A stretch of 52,123 nucleotides of DNA from an uncultured Victivallis sp. (GTDB taxonomy: Bacteria > Verrucomicrobiota > Lentisphaeria > Victivallales > Victivallaceae), in the NCBI GenBank assembly GCA_944389935.1, contig CALXOE010000022.1, positions 1 through 52,123 on the forward strand, read 5' to 3'. The first letter of the stretch is position 1. Each line of letters begins with the position of its first letter. The notes beneath the pieces are model-generated. The model did not search any database and was not told the origin of the DNA. It saw only the letters and a list, made by a program, of their open reading frames with translations. The position numbers were made by a program, and so were the translations under genes. Shown piece after piece: positions 38,172 to 47,216 of this stretch.

Positions 38172-38271
38172 CAGAAGGCAGGTCATACTCGGAATAAGAT
38201 ATGCATCGGGCTCTCTTTTGAGCTTATTGTACACTGTAATTGACGAGCGAATACAACCTGCCTTCTTTTTT
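38172..38271 (+). ncRNA. Candidate small RNA of about 100 nt with closing stem and terminator
   Basis: No coding frame of note lies here, yet there is a strong promoter, then AGAAGGCAGGT (38173-38183) which pairs perfectly with ACCTGCCTTCT (38256-38266), running into a T tract (38266-38271). Inside, CTCG/CGAG and GCTC-TCTTTT-GAGC make further stems separated by an open region of about 20 bases per side, and AATAAG/CTTATT offers an alternative pairing. The 5' and 3' ends meet in one stem, as in 6S-type or other stable RNAs, though 100 nt is short for 6S RNA. Neighbouring genes on both sides point the other way, so it is a free-standing unit. The family is unknown to me. Confidence 0.7.
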
Positions 38272-38298
38272 GTCTTTGACATCCCGCCTCCGCGCTCT

Positions 38299-39207
38299 TC
38301 AGGAGAAAAACGAGAGCTGTTTCCGATATTCGCGCGGCGACACCCCCTGACGACGCCGGAAACAGGTCGAGAAATTCAGCGCGTTTCCGCAACCGACCGC
38401 AGCGGCGATTTCCTTGATGGAACGGGTCTCATCCGCAAGCAGCTGCCGCGCACGATGGATTCGCAAATCGAGCAGATACTGCCGGGGCGTCGTATGGAAA
38501 TAGTTGTGAAACAGCCGAACCAGATGGGTCGGAGAGCAGTTGCAGCGCTGTGCCATTTCCGACTGCGTCCAGGCATGTTCCGGGTGCTCCTCAAGCAAGG
38601 TGCGCAGCTCCGCCAGAGGCGACGGCAGAGCAACCGTGTCCGGCCGACCGCGAAGCAACTGCAGAATCTCGAAGCAGAGCAGCGAATTGCGGATGGAACC
38701 CGGATCAGGTGACTCGTCGGCCAGTTCTCCGATCTCCTGCAGAATTCGTTCCATGCTGTGGCCGTCCAGACCCGTCACGACATTCCGCTCCCCCAGACCG
38801 CTGCTCTCCAGAAACGGCTTCAACAGCGTCCCGGAGATCATCAACGAGATTTTCCGACACCCCCCATCCCCCGACAGAAATTCGCTTTCCAGCAACGGCT
38901 GCATCAGAAAAACCTCACCCGGCTCCAGCTCGCAGGCGCACTCCCGCTGCCGCACCAGCAGAGAACCGCTTTTCACATATTCGATCGACAGAAATGGAGC
39001 GTTGCGCCGCATATAATGCGCCTGCCGCAGCAACGCGACCTCGCAGATGCACTCGATCCGCAACTGATCCTCCCGCACCCCCGGGGACAAGTTTCGCATC
39101 CGATAGAAACGCCGGGAACGGTGGTGATAGAACTCCATCTCGTGATAATGATTCGGCGGCGGCAGCGGATTCCACCGGAACGGAGAAAGATCATTGAGTT
39201 GTTTCAT
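38299..39207 (-). CDS. AraC-family transcriptional regulator
   Basis: 302 residues. The N-terminal part (about 60-150) resembles a cupin sugar-sensing domain (FLSIEYVKSGSLLVRQRE, CELEPGEVFLMQPLLES). Residues about 205-300 hold the AraC double helix-turn-helix (QSEMAQRCNCSPTHLVRLFHNYF, then SIKEIAAAVGCGNALNFSTCFRRRQGVSPREYRKQ). It is divergent from the glycosidase operon that starts at 39344, with a very A/T-rich 136-base region between, and most likely activates that operon in response to a sugar. Distinct from the PocR-type regulator at 1760. Confidence 0.88.
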   Translation of the reverse strand: MKQLNDLSPFRWNPLPPPNHYHEMEFYHHRSRRFYRMRNLSPGVREDQLRIECICEVALLRQAHYMRRNAPFLSIEYVKSGSLLVRQRECACELEPGEVFLMQPLLESEFLSGDGGCRKISLMISGTLLKPFLESSGLGERNVVTGLDGHSMERILQEIGELADESPDPGSIRNSLLCFEILQLLRGRPDTVALPSPLAELRTLLEEHPEHAWTQSEMAQRCNCSPTHLVRLFHNYFHTTPRQYLLDLRIHRARQLLADETRSIKEIAAAVGCGNALNFSTCFRRRQGVSPREYRKQLSFFS

Positions 39208-39343
39208 AATGGTTGTTTTTCAAATGTTTTTTCTTTTTTTTCAAATATAAAAACATTTTTCAATATTGTTTTTAAATGTTCATTTCACTATACTATAAGA
39301 GAAAATAAAAATCAAGTTACAGTTTTGGAAGAGAGGCGGGAAC
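39208..39343. promoter_or_regulatory. Divergent A/T-rich control region with operon promoter (TTGTTT-N17-TATACT)
   Basis: On the plus strand TTGTTT (39266-39271) and TATACT (39289-39294), spacer 17, give a promoter for the glycosidase operon. Upstream are near-copies of one motif: TCAAATGTTTTT (about 39222), TCAAATATAAAAAC (about 39241), ACATTTTTCAATATTG (about 39252), AAATGTTC (about 39274). Such imperfect repeats are what AraC-type dimers bind, so this is the probable operator. Base composition is far more A/T-rich than the flanking genes. Confidence 0.55.
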
Positions 39344-40579
39344 ATGGCGGAAATCACCTGGCAGGAAAAAGCATGGGACCGGATCTCCCGGGTGTTTTTT
39401 CATCCTGGAACCGGTCTGGTCTATGACTACATAACGGCAGACGACCCGGAGGAACGTTTTTTCCATCTCCCCTCCGTGGAGGAAATTTCGCTTTCGTTCC
39501 CGAATCCGTGCGGATGGAGCACCGGGATGGAGGACTGCGCGCTGAACGGCGGTTTTCTGCTCGACCTGCTGCGTCTCCGCGGCGAGACGGACACCGACTT
39601 TGCCCGGCTTGCGGCAGCAGGCCTGATTCGGTGCGGCAACGTTCACGGGAAACCCGGTTTTGTGGCCCGCGGTCTGAGTCCGTACGACGGACGCAGCTGC
39701 TACGGGAACTCCTCACGCGACCAGTTCACTCTGGCGACCTACGGCATGTGGCGGTTTCTGACGGGCTATCCGTCTCCGGATGCCGGTCTGAAACGCGACG
39801 GGGAAGCATTTCTCCGCTCGGTCGCGGAATACTGCCGGAGAACCGTCACGCCCTCCAACGCTTACAATCTGCTGCGTCTCGACGGGAAACCTGCCATCGT
39901 CTCGACCATGTGGCACTGCACACCTCATGAGGCGATGCGGCTGCCGATGATCTACGGAATCGCCGCTGACGTCACAGGAGAATCCTGCTACTGCGAATGG
40001 ATGCGTCATTATGCCGCGGCCGGACTGGAGCAGACCCTGACGATGGATCCGGAAGCGGACTGGTGGGATATGCCGGTCATTCAAATGCAGCTCTCGTTGA
40101 ACTTCTTCCGGGAAAGCGGCATCGCACCGGAACTCTATGAGGGAATCCGCGAGGCCATGCGCATGGCGGCGTCGATCGCCGAAACCCGCCTGATGCCGCT
40201 GCTGGAAGAGGCGGAAGCATTCGACGGCGACTGGGCAGCTCTGTATGACAACTGGAGATACCTGCCCATGAAAGCGACTCCGGAGACAATCGCTCCGGAC
40301 GGCAGCTCCGCTCTGTTCGGCGGATTGAGCTATTTGAATCCGGTTTTCCGGGAAAGATATGCGCATCCGAACGCGATATTGCGCGGAATCGGCAACTATC
40401 TGGCCACCATTGCGCTCTGCAACGAACATCCATGCCCGGACGCCCTGACCGCCCGGGTGGACAAAATTCTCGGAAACATCGACATTTCCCGCTGCGCCGG
40501 AGTGGGAATTCTGCCGCTGCTCTACGGTTATACGTCAATTCTGTTCCATCAAACTCAACTGCAAGGAGAAAAAAAATGA
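39344..40579 (+). CDS. Unknown protein, probable alpha/alpha-barrel (glycosidase/lyase-like)
   Basis: 411 residues, no signal peptide. Repeating helical pairs with aromatic and Gly-rich turns ([61 protein letters not shown]) suggest an (alpha/alpha)6 barrel of the kind seen in unsaturated glucuronyl hydrolases and some polysaccharide lyases. I cannot assign a family. The position at the head of the AraC-controlled operon supports an intracellular sugar-processing role. GAGAGGCGGGAAC precedes the ATG. Its stop overlaps the start of the pseudopilin gene. Confidence 0.72.
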   Translation: MAEITWQEKAWDRISRVFFHPGTGLVYDYITADDPEERFFHLPSVEEISLSFPNPCGWSTGMEDCALNGGFLLDLLRLRGETDTDFARLAAAGLIRCGNVHGKPGFVARGLSPYDGRSCYGNSSRDQFTLATYGMWRFLTGYPSPDAGLKRDGEAFLRSVAEYCRRTVTPSNAYNLLRLDGKPAIVSTMWHCTPHEAMRLPMIYGIAADVTGESCYCEWMRHYAAAGLEQTLTMDPEADWWDMPVIQMQLSLNFFRESGIAPELYEGIREAMRMAASIAETRLMPLLEEAEAFDGDWAALYDNWRYLPMKATPETIAPDGSSALFGGLSYLNPVFRERYAHPNAILRGIGNYLATIALCNEHPCPDALTARVDKILGNIDISRCAGVGILPLLYGYTSILFHQTQLQGEKK

Positions 40580-41523
40580 ATCGAACGGTCCATTCTGCTT
40601 TTCGACCAACCGGTTCCGTGCGCTGCTCCGTTTCCTCACTGCGGCTTCCGCCGGACGGCAGCGCTCCGACCCGGCCGGCGGATGAAAGATTCCGAAAGGG
40701 AAATCCCGCGGAGAAGATTGCGATTTTCCCGGTGTCGGCAGTTCGGCAGGACGCCGACCGGATGCGGGAGGTGGGAAAAAGTACCTCCCCCGTACGCTCC
40801 GCGCTCCGCAGTCCGGCGATGACCAGGGCCGATTTTACGCTCATCGAGCTGCTGGTCGTGATTGCGATCATCGCGATTCTGGCGGGGATGCTGCTTCCGG
40901 CGCTGAATCAGGCGCGGGAAAGAGCGCGGAGCACGAGCTGCCTCAACGGCCTCGGACAGATCATGAAAGCGCAGATTTTCTACAGCGACGACTCCCGGGG
41001 ACTGATGGTTGGCCGATCGGATAACAAAATATTCGGCAGGGCGCTCTACAACAACCGTTATCTCTCCGATTGGAAGCTGTTGAGCTGCCCCTCGAATCCC
41101 AGTCCCGACGCCGCCCGTTCCGCGACCCTGGCGAGCGCGATATGGGAGACGCATACCTACGGGGCCTACCTGGGCAACGCCAGCACCGACAACTGGGATT
41201 ACGCGATCCGCATCAAAAAGGATTTCGGAGATTTCCTGCTCACACCCGGCGGAGAAGACCCGACGCTTTACCGGACCAACTACTTTTACAGCACGGTTCG
41301 GAATCGCCGTCCCACGGAATTCATCATGCTGATTGACACGTTCAATCTGAGCAATCAGGCGCCGTTTTTCATCTATTCTCCGCGCGGAGATGTGGAACAG
41401 TCCCGTATCCATCTGATTCATAACAAACGCGCCAACGCCGCGTATATGGACGGGCACGCAGCCAGTTCCGGAGCCTCGGAGCTGGAGGCCTCGGCGATGG
41501 GCGTCACGCATTACTATCAATAA
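40576..41523 (+). CDS. Type II secretion-type pseudopilin (H-X9-DG/DUF1559-like) with long N-terminal leader
   Basis: 315 residues. The prepilin motif [12 protein letters not shown] begins at residue 87 and is followed by [16 protein letters not shown], a standard PVC pseudopilin signature; the C-terminal part ends with [15 protein letters not shown], the usual H/G-rich tail. The unusual point is the roughly 86-residue basic leader before the cleavage site. The ATG at 40576 has AAGGAG 8 bases upstream and couples to the previous gene. An internal Met at 40819 ([10 protein letters not shown]) would give a normal short leader but has no good ribosome site. Located between a barrel protein and two glycosidases, it may display or secrete them, or bind sugar at the cell surface. 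Confidence 0.82.
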   Translation: MNRTVHSAFRPTGSVRCSVSSLRLPPDGSAPTRPADERFRKGNPAEKIAIFPVSAVRQDADRMREVGKSTSPVRSALRSPAMTRADFTLIELLVVIAIIAILAGMLLPALNQARERARSTSCLNGLGQIMKAQIFYSDDSRGLMVGRSDNKIFGRALYNNRYLSDWKLLSCPSNPSPDAARSATLASAIWETHTYGAYLGNASTDNWDYAIRIKKDFGDFLLTPGGEDPTLYRTNYFYSTVRNRRPTEFIMLIDTFNLSNQAPFFIYSPRGDVEQSRIHLIHNKRANAAYMDGHAASSGASELEASAMGVTHYYQ

Positions 41524-41550
41524 AAAACGAATAACCAGGAGAAGATGAAA

Positions 41551-43416
41551 ATGAAATGGTATCGATGGCTTCTGGGAGCGATTTGTTCGATCGGGATCGG
41601 CGTCACGGCCGGTTCGCCGTTCGGGATGTGCGCCCATTTGAACCGGATGTCTCCGGAGGAGATGCGTCGCGAACTTGCGGCGATGGCAGACCGGGGTGTC
41701 CAGATGGTCCGGGTGGACCTCGATTGGTCGCAGGTGGAACCGCAGCCGGGCAAGTGGGATTTTTCACGATGGGACGCGCTGGTGGAAGAGGCGGGGAAAC
41801 AGGGGGTCGCCGTTCTGGCGATTCTCGGCGGCGAGCTTCACAAACCGGTGCGGGCGCCTTACCGGAATCTCCCGGATTTCCTGAACTATGTGGAGAAGTG
41901 CGCCACCCGTTACCGGGGGAAGATTTTCGCCTATGAAGTGATCAACGAAGCGGATTGCGACCGCCCGTGGGGGGAGAAACCGAATCCGGAGCATTACGCG
42001 GAACTGCTCAAGCAGTGCCGGCAGACGATTCGGTCCGCCGATCCGGAGGCGAAAGTGCTCTTCTCCGGGGTTTCGTTCGTGCAGAACCCCTATGGATTTC
42101 TCGACCGGGCGTTTGCCGCGGGCGCCGGTGCCGCCTGCGATGGAGTCAATTTCCACCCCTATCAGTGGAAATACGTACCGGAAGCACAGCTGCTCCACAA
42201 GATCACCGAACTGCGCGAACTGATGAAAAAGCACAACCTGGATAAACCGGTCTGGGTCACGGAGATCGGCAACTCCTCCGGGGAACAGCCCGTCGCTTTC
42301 GTAAGGGAGGTCGTCGGCGCCGCGTTGAAAAAGCTGGAGATCGATCCGGCGTCACAGACGATCGGAATCATTCGCGACGACGAAAATTTCTGGTATGCCG
42401 ACGGCATCCACATGCAGGTCGGCGAGATTCTGCCGGAGGCGAAAAAATTGCGCACGCTGAAATTCATTGAACTTCCCGCGCTCAAACCGGAGGCTTGTCC
42501 GGTGGTGATTCTGCCCGGAGTGGAGGGGTTTCCTGTGCGGCAGTTCGGTTTCGTCCGCGATTATGTCAAGCGGGGTGGGACGGTCGTGATTCCGGGCGGC
42601 ATTCCGTTCTATTTCAATGTGGAAAAGCAGCCGGACGGCATGTTCACGAACGCCTGGCTCACCCGTCAGTGCCCCGGAGAACTGCATTTCGGCTGGGAGG
42701 CCTCCTGGACGCGGAACGGAGTTCCCGCGGAGACGCAGGAGGTCGTTCCGGGGGAAGAGTTCCCGGAGCTTTCGCCCCGGAAATTCTCCGCCGGGCGATT
42801 CCTGACCGCGGCGAACCTGAAAGGAAATGACCGGATGATTCCGATTTTTTACGGAGTCAAAGGAGAGTACAAGGCTCCGGTCGCCGCGCTCTACCGTTTC
42901 GACAGTGATCTCAAGGGGAATCTGGTGCTGATTCCGGGTGTCATGAACGAATGCTCCAGTGAGATTCAGCAGGCTTCGCTTCTGGTTCGCCAACATCTGC
43001 TGCTGCTCTCGGCAGGGGTCGAGGGGATCTGCTACTATCGTTTCCGGGCGGGAGAATGGAACCGGGGACGCGAAGCGAATTTCGGCATTCTGCACCGGGA
43101 TTTCTCACCGAAACCGGCGGCTGGGGCCTTTCAGACCCTGACGCGGCTGTATCCGGAGGGATCGGGTCAGGTCGCGATTTCCGAACCCGCCGCCGGAGTC
43201 CGGACGGCGGTCTGGCAGCAGCCCGGAGGTCAACGGATCTATGCCGTCTGGTCGCTCTCGGGTGATCGCAGGATGAAATTTTCCGGAGAGGCCGTGCAGA
43301 TCGAAGATCTCTGCGGCGAAGAGATGAAACTTTCAAACAATTTCTTTGAGGCCCGGACCGCGCCCGTGTATTTCCATGCCGCGCCGGGAACAACGTTGGA
43401 GTTTTCCGCAAGATGA
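41551..43416 (+). CDS. Secreted clan GH-A glycoside hydrolase, first copy
   Basis: 621 residues from ATG 41551, which is 9 bases from AGGAG (ATG 41545 is only 3 away). An N-terminal signal peptide (about 1-22) is followed by a TIM barrel with acid/base Glu in YEVINEADCDRPWG (about E133) and nucleophile in WVTEIGNSS (about E238), as in GH5/GH39/GH42-like enzymes. From about residue 300 comes a Rossmann-like region (CPVVILPGVEGFPVRQFGFVRDYVKRGGTVVIPGG) resembling the class-I amidotransferase-type trimerisation domain of GH42 enzymes. The substrate is unknown. Close paralogue of the next gene. Confidence 0.85.
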   Translation: MKWYRWLLGAICSIGIGVTAGSPFGMCAHLNRMSPEEMRRELAAMADRGVQMVRVDLDWSQVEPQPGKWDFSRWDALVEEAGKQGVAVLAILGGELHKPVRAPYRNLPDFLNYVEKCATRYRGKIFAYEVINEADCDRPWGEKPNPEHYAELLKQCRQTIRSADPEAKVLFSGVSFVQNPYGFLDRAFAAGAGAACDGVNFHPYQWKYVPEAQLLHKITELRELMKKHNLDKPVWVTEIGNSSGEQPVAFVREVVGAALKKLEIDPASQTIGIIRDDENFWYADGIHMQVGEILPEAKKLRTLKFIELPALKPEACPVVILPGVEGFPVRQFGFVRDYVKRGGTVVIPGGIPFYFNVEKQPDGMFTNAWLTRQCPGELHFGWEASWTRNGVPAETQEVVPGEEFPELSPRKFSAGRFLTAANLKGNDRMIPIFYGVKGEYKAPVAALYRFDSDLKGNLVLIPGVMNECSSEIQQASLLVRQHLLLLSAGVEGICYYRFRAGEWNRGREANFGILHRDFSPKPAAGAFQTLTRLYPEGSGQVAISEPAAGVRTAVWQQPGGQRIYAVWSLSGDRRMKFSGEAVQIEDLCGEEMKLSNNFFEARTAPVYFHAAPGTTLEFSAR

Positions 43417-45257
43417 AACGTTCGTTTGCCGCCGGGATACTCGCCGCGCTCGCGCTCTCGCTGACCGCGGCGGAATCCCCCTATGGAGTCTGCGCCCATT
43501 TGAACCGGATGCCGCAGGAGGAGATGCGCCGGGAACTCGCGGGAATCGCGGCGACCGGCATCGGCTTCGTCCGAACCGATCTGGACTGGGCACAGGTGGA
43601 GCCGCAGCCGGGCAAGTGGGATTTCTCACGCTGGGACGCCCTGGTCGGGGAAGCGGAAAAACAGGGAGTCTCCGTTCTGGCCATTCTCGGCGGGGAGTTG
43701 CCGGCCCACGGGAAACCTCCTTTCCGCAATATGGAACGCTGGCTCAACTATGTGGAACGGTGCGTCAGCCGCTACAAAGGGAGAATCGACTCCTACGAGG
43801 TGATCAACGAAGCCGACTGCGACCGGCCGTGGGGCGAAAAGCCGAATCCGGCCAACTACGCGCAACTGCTGCGCGAAACGTTCCGGACGATCCGGCGCAT
43901 CGATCCGGATGCGCGGGTCCTGTTCAGCGGGATGTCCGATTTCGGCAATCCGATGGAATTTGTGGAGCAGGCATTCCGGGCCGGAGCGGTCGACTGTTTC
44001 GATGTGATGAATTTTCATCCCTACCAGTGGCGGAACGTACCGGAGTCGCAACTGCCGTTACGCATCCGGGATCTGCGGAATCTGATGAGAAAATACGGCA
44101 TCGACAAACCGATCTGGATCACGGAAATCGGCGACTCCAGCGCGCCGGAACGGTTTCTCCTCGCCCGGGAAACGGTTCCCGCCGCACTGAAGTTGCTGGG
44201 ATTTTCTCCGGAGCGGGACTGCATCGGCGTTCTTTCGGACACTCCGACACTCTACTGCACCGGCAGCATTGACGATTACCTCCCCGGCTGGAAACATCGG
44301 AAAGAGCTGTCGTTTCAGGATCTGGCGGTACTGGACGTTTCAAAGTGCCCGATTCTGGCGCTGCCGGGACGGGAGGGCTTTCCCGCCTCACAAATCGACG
44401 CGGTGGTCGAATACGTCCGGCGCGGCGGGACGCTCATTCTGCCGGGCGGACTCCCGTTCTACTTTGATTTCAGCGAATCGGAGGAAGAGGGTCTGTTCCG
44501 CACAGTCCAGATCGACGACGCTCTGCTGCCGAAACTCCATCTGGGCTGGGAGGCGTTCTGGGTGAAACCGGAAGTTCCCCGCACCACCACCGCGACGGAA
44601 GCGGGGGAGGCCTTCCCCTCGCTCACCCTGACCCACCGTCCCGGAATGCGGTTTCTGAACACGGAGAATCTGAAAGGAAACGATCGGATGATCCCGATCG
44701 CATTGGGAGTCAACGGCAGCTATCGCATGCCGGTAGCCGCACTCTTCCGACTGGACAGCGACCTGAAAGGGAACATCATCGCCGTGGTCGACTCCGCCGG
44801 AACCGACAGCTTCTCCGAGCTGGAGCAAACACAACGGCTGCCGCGTCAGCTGCTGCTGGCGTTTTCCGAGGATGTGGAAAAGGTGTTCTATTACCGCTTC
44901 CGGGCCGGAGAGTGGAACAACGGACGCGAAGCGCATTTCGGAATTCTCCACCGGGACTTCACCGACAAACCCGCCAGACTGGCCTACCGGAGCTTGATCC
45001 GGAATCTGCCGCCGGGCTCGACCAAGCCGGTCATCACCGGCGACGGGCGACTCCGTCAGGCTCGTTGGATTCGACCGGACGGACGGGCCGTGACGGCTCT
45101 CTGGACCGCGTTCGGCACGGGAAGCGAATGCCTCCGGGAGACCGCCGGCGAAGCGGAGACGCTCACCGGAGAAAAAATACCATCTGCGCGTCTGCCGGAG
45201 AAGCTCACGCCCTCCATTCTCTATCTGACGGGAGAAGCCGGGCAGGAGACCCGCTGA
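43413..45257 (+). CDS. Secreted clan GH-A glycoside hydrolase, second copy
   Basis: 614 residues. Signal peptide about 1-20 (cut near TAAESPYG). The catalytic residues are E132 (VINEADCDRPWGEKPNP) and E238 (IWITEIGDSS), with the same domain order as its neighbour. The two proteins share long identical blocks (QVEPQPGKWDFSRWDALV, NFHPYQW, NLKGNDRMIPI), pointing to a tandem duplication. Differences cluster in loops after residue 240, where the sugar would bind, so the specificity may have shifted. The start overlaps the previous stop (ATGA). It ends 28 bases before the end of the convergent transporter gene. Confidence 0.85.
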   Translation: MKRSFAAGILAALALSLTAAESPYGVCAHLNRMPQEEMRRELAGIAATGIGFVRTDLDWAQVEPQPGKWDFSRWDALVGEAEKQGVSVLAILGGELPAHGKPPFRNMERWLNYVERCVSRYKGRIDSYEVINEADCDRPWGEKPNPANYAQLLRETFRTIRRIDPDARVLFSGMSDFGNPMEFVEQAFRAGAVDCFDVMNFHPYQWRNVPESQLPLRIRDLRNLMRKYGIDKPIWITEIGDSSAPERFLLARETVPAALKLLGFSPERDCIGVLSDTPTLYCTGSIDDYLPGWKHRKELSFQDLAVLDVSKCPILALPGREGFPASQIDAVVEYVRRGGTLILPGGLPFYFDFSESEEEGLFRTVQIDDALLPKLHLGWEAFWVKPEVPRTTTATEAGEAFPSLTLTHRPGMRFLNTENLKGNDRMIPIALGVNGSYRMPVAALFRLDSDLKGNIIAVVDSAGTDSFSELEQTQRLPRQLLLAFSEDVEKVFYYRFRAGEWNNGREAHFGILHRDFTDKPARLAYRSLIRNLPPGSTKPVITGDGRLRQARWIRPDGRAVTALWTAFGTGSECLRETAGEAETLTGEKIPSARLPEKLTPSILYLTGEAGQETR

Positions 45258-45285
45258 TCCCCTCCCCGGAGTCGGGACGTCGTTT

Positions 45286-47001
45286 TTATTTCGACTTCCC
45301 GACCGGTTCGATCTCCCGGAGTCGCAGCGTCGGCGCTTCGCCCGGCGTGCCGTCTCCCGTGAGGAGCCCGCGGAAAATCGCGCGTTTACCCGGGGCGATC
45401 CCCATCTCCTCCGCGGGGGAATCCGGAATCGCAACGATCACCGGTTCGCTCTCCCCGTCCGGCGGAGCGAGCCGGATCTCCTCCCGGCCGTCGACCCGGT
45501 TGATGGCGGCGCAGATCGCGTCGATTTCGACAAGTTTGTTCTCAAACCGCTTTTCGAGCTGATCGAAGCCGACTTTCGACGGCCGGTCCGGCATGAGCGG
45601 CGAAGTCAGCGTCAAACCGATCCAGACCACGCCGCAAGCGAGCAGCGCCGATACCGCCCCGACTTTCAGCCAGGCGAAAAATCCCATCTGATGCGGGGCT
45701 TTCTTTTCGAGCATGCCGAGTGCAACGATGTTCGCGGTGCTGCCGATCATCGTGATGTTCCCGCCGATGCACGCTCCGAACAGCAGCGCCCACCAGAGCG
45801 GAAACGCCTTCACCGAGACCGAGAGCTGCTCGATCACCGGGCAGAACGCCGCCACGAAAATCACATTGTCCACAAACGCCGAACCGATCGCGCTCGTGAC
45901 GAGGATGAACGGAATCAGAATCGCCGGGCTTCCGCCGCAGACCTGCGTGAAGTAGTCCGCCATCACCCGGTCGACGTGCGTATGCTCAAGCGTTCCGGCG
46001 ATCGCAAAGAGCAGCATGAAGAAGAGCAGCGTCCACCAGTCCACCTCGCGCTCGACGTAATGGCGCGCCCGCTCCGGACGCAGAATCATGACCAGCCCCG
46101 CGCAGACCAGCGGAGCGATCAGCAGCACGCTGTTCCGACCGAGTCCGAGCAGCGTCTCAAGCTGATGGTGCGACGCGATCGCGAGAATCGTGAAGATCAG
46201 CAGCGCCAGCCCGCGCTTGTACGGCACCTCCACCACCGGCGCAAGCGACAGATTCCGGCTCAACCGCTCCTGCAGATTGATGTCGAACTGCCGCAGATCT
46301 TTCCGGTAGCAGTAGAGCAGAAACGCGATCGTCACTGCGAGCGCAAGCAGCATAAGCGGGAACGACCAGAGCATGAAATCACCGAACGTCAATCCCCCTT
46401 TCGTCCCGATGTAGATGCCGACCGGGTTGCCCATCATCGTCCCGGCTGAACCGACGTTCGTCGCGAGAACCGCGATCAGGATGTAAGGGGTCGGATTGAG
46501 TTTCAGTCGGTCGCACACCTGAAAGATCAGGGTCGAAATGAAGATGATCGAAGTCACCTCGTCCACCGCGCACGCGAGCAGAGCCGACGCGACCGCCGTC
46601 ACTGCGATGAACTTCTTCCCCGAAATGTTCGGCATCGAGACGATCAGCTGCACGACCCACGTGAAGAATCCGAGGTCCCGCAGCGCTCCGACCACGATCA
46701 TCATGCCGACCAGGAAAAGGATCACCTCCAGCGCCGAGGACTGCACGAACTGCGCCACCGAAAGCGAATTTGTGCAGATCAGAACCGCGAGCCCGAGAAA
46801 CGCGATCGCCAGCCGGAAACTCCAGAAAAAGAGCGTCCCCATGATGATCGCGAGAAACACCCCCACCGCCGTCGCCTGATGCGCCTCAAACACGGTGATT
46901 CCTCCCGCGACCCCGACTCCGACACTGACCAGAAGCAGAATGGCGAAACGACTGAGCATCATTTTCGGCGACAACGCGGCGGAACTCTCTTCTCCATGCA
47001 T
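45286..47001 (-). CDS. ArsB/NhaD-type ion transporter with C-terminal soluble domain
   Basis: 571 residues. Eleven or more hydrophobic helices with two inverted half-signatures: SALLACAVDEVTSIIF and GSAFVDNVIFVAAFCPVI, each with an Asp in a membrane helix, and TNVGSAGTMMGNPVG / GGNITMIGSTANIVALG. This is the ion transporter superfamily of ArsB, NhaD and SLC13. The two VD(E/N) helices suggest cation/proton exchange, but substrate is uncertain. After about residue 470 there is a soluble domain of about 100 residues (LEKRFENKLVEIDAICAAINRV onward) without a known match. AAGGATG precedes the ATG. Confidence 0.85.
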   Translation of the reverse strand: MHGEESSAALSPKMMLSRFAILLLVSVGVGVAGGITVFEAHQATAVGVFLAIIMGTLFFWSFRLAIAFLGLAVLICTNSLSVAQFVQSSALEVILFLVGMMIVVGALRDLGFFTWVVQLIVSMPNISGKKFIAVTAVASALLACAVDEVTSIIFISTLIFQVCDRLKLNPTPYILIAVLATNVGSAGTMMGNPVGIYIGTKGGLTFGDFMLWSFPLMLLALAVTIAFLLYCYRKDLRQFDINLQERLSRNLSLAPVVEVPYKRGLALLIFTILAIASHHQLETLLGLGRNSVLLIAPLVCAGLVMILRPERARHYVEREVDWWTLLFFMLLFAIAGTLEHTHVDRVMADYFTQVCGGSPAILIPFILVTSAIGSAFVDNVIFVAAFCPVIEQLSVSVKAFPLWWALLFGACIGGNITMIGSTANIVALGMLEKKAPHQMGFFAWLKVGAVSALLACGVVWIGLTLTSPLMPDRPSKVGFDQLEKRFENKLVEIDAICAAINRVDGREEIRLAPPDGESEPVIVAIPDSPAEEMGIAPGKRAIFRGLLTGDGTPGEAPTLRLREIEPVGKSK

Positions 47002-47055
47002 GGCGGAACATCCTTTCCCTGTCTAAGTTGCCGGAAACTCCGGGGGGTTCGAGGT

Positions 47056-47083
47056 AATATAACCGCTGTTCGGACAAACGCAA
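47056..47083 (-). promoter_or_regulatory. Promoter of the ArsB/NhaD-type transporter (TTGCGT-N16-TATATT)
   Basis: On the minus strand TTGCGT (47078-47083) and TATATT (47056-47061), spacer 16, about 55 bases before the start codon. Confidence 0.6.
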
Positions 47084-47131
47084 GGCCGGAAAAAAGTTTT
47101 TTCTCATCCGCAAATTCTCCCCGCAGGAAAT

Positions 47132-47159
47132 TTGCATTTTCAGGAAAGCGTGTTATAGT
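47132..47159 (+). promoter_or_regulatory. Promoter of argD-argF (TTGCAT-N16-TATAGT)
   Basis: TTGCAT at 47132-47137 and TATAGT at 47154-47159, spacer 16; the start near 47166 leaves a 50-base leader before argD. No obvious ARG-box palindrome was seen. Confidence 0.68.
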
Positions 47160-47216
47160 AACTCTTTCCACATCAAATCAGCGATGTGTTTTTCCAAACA
47201 TAGGAGTCGAACGATC

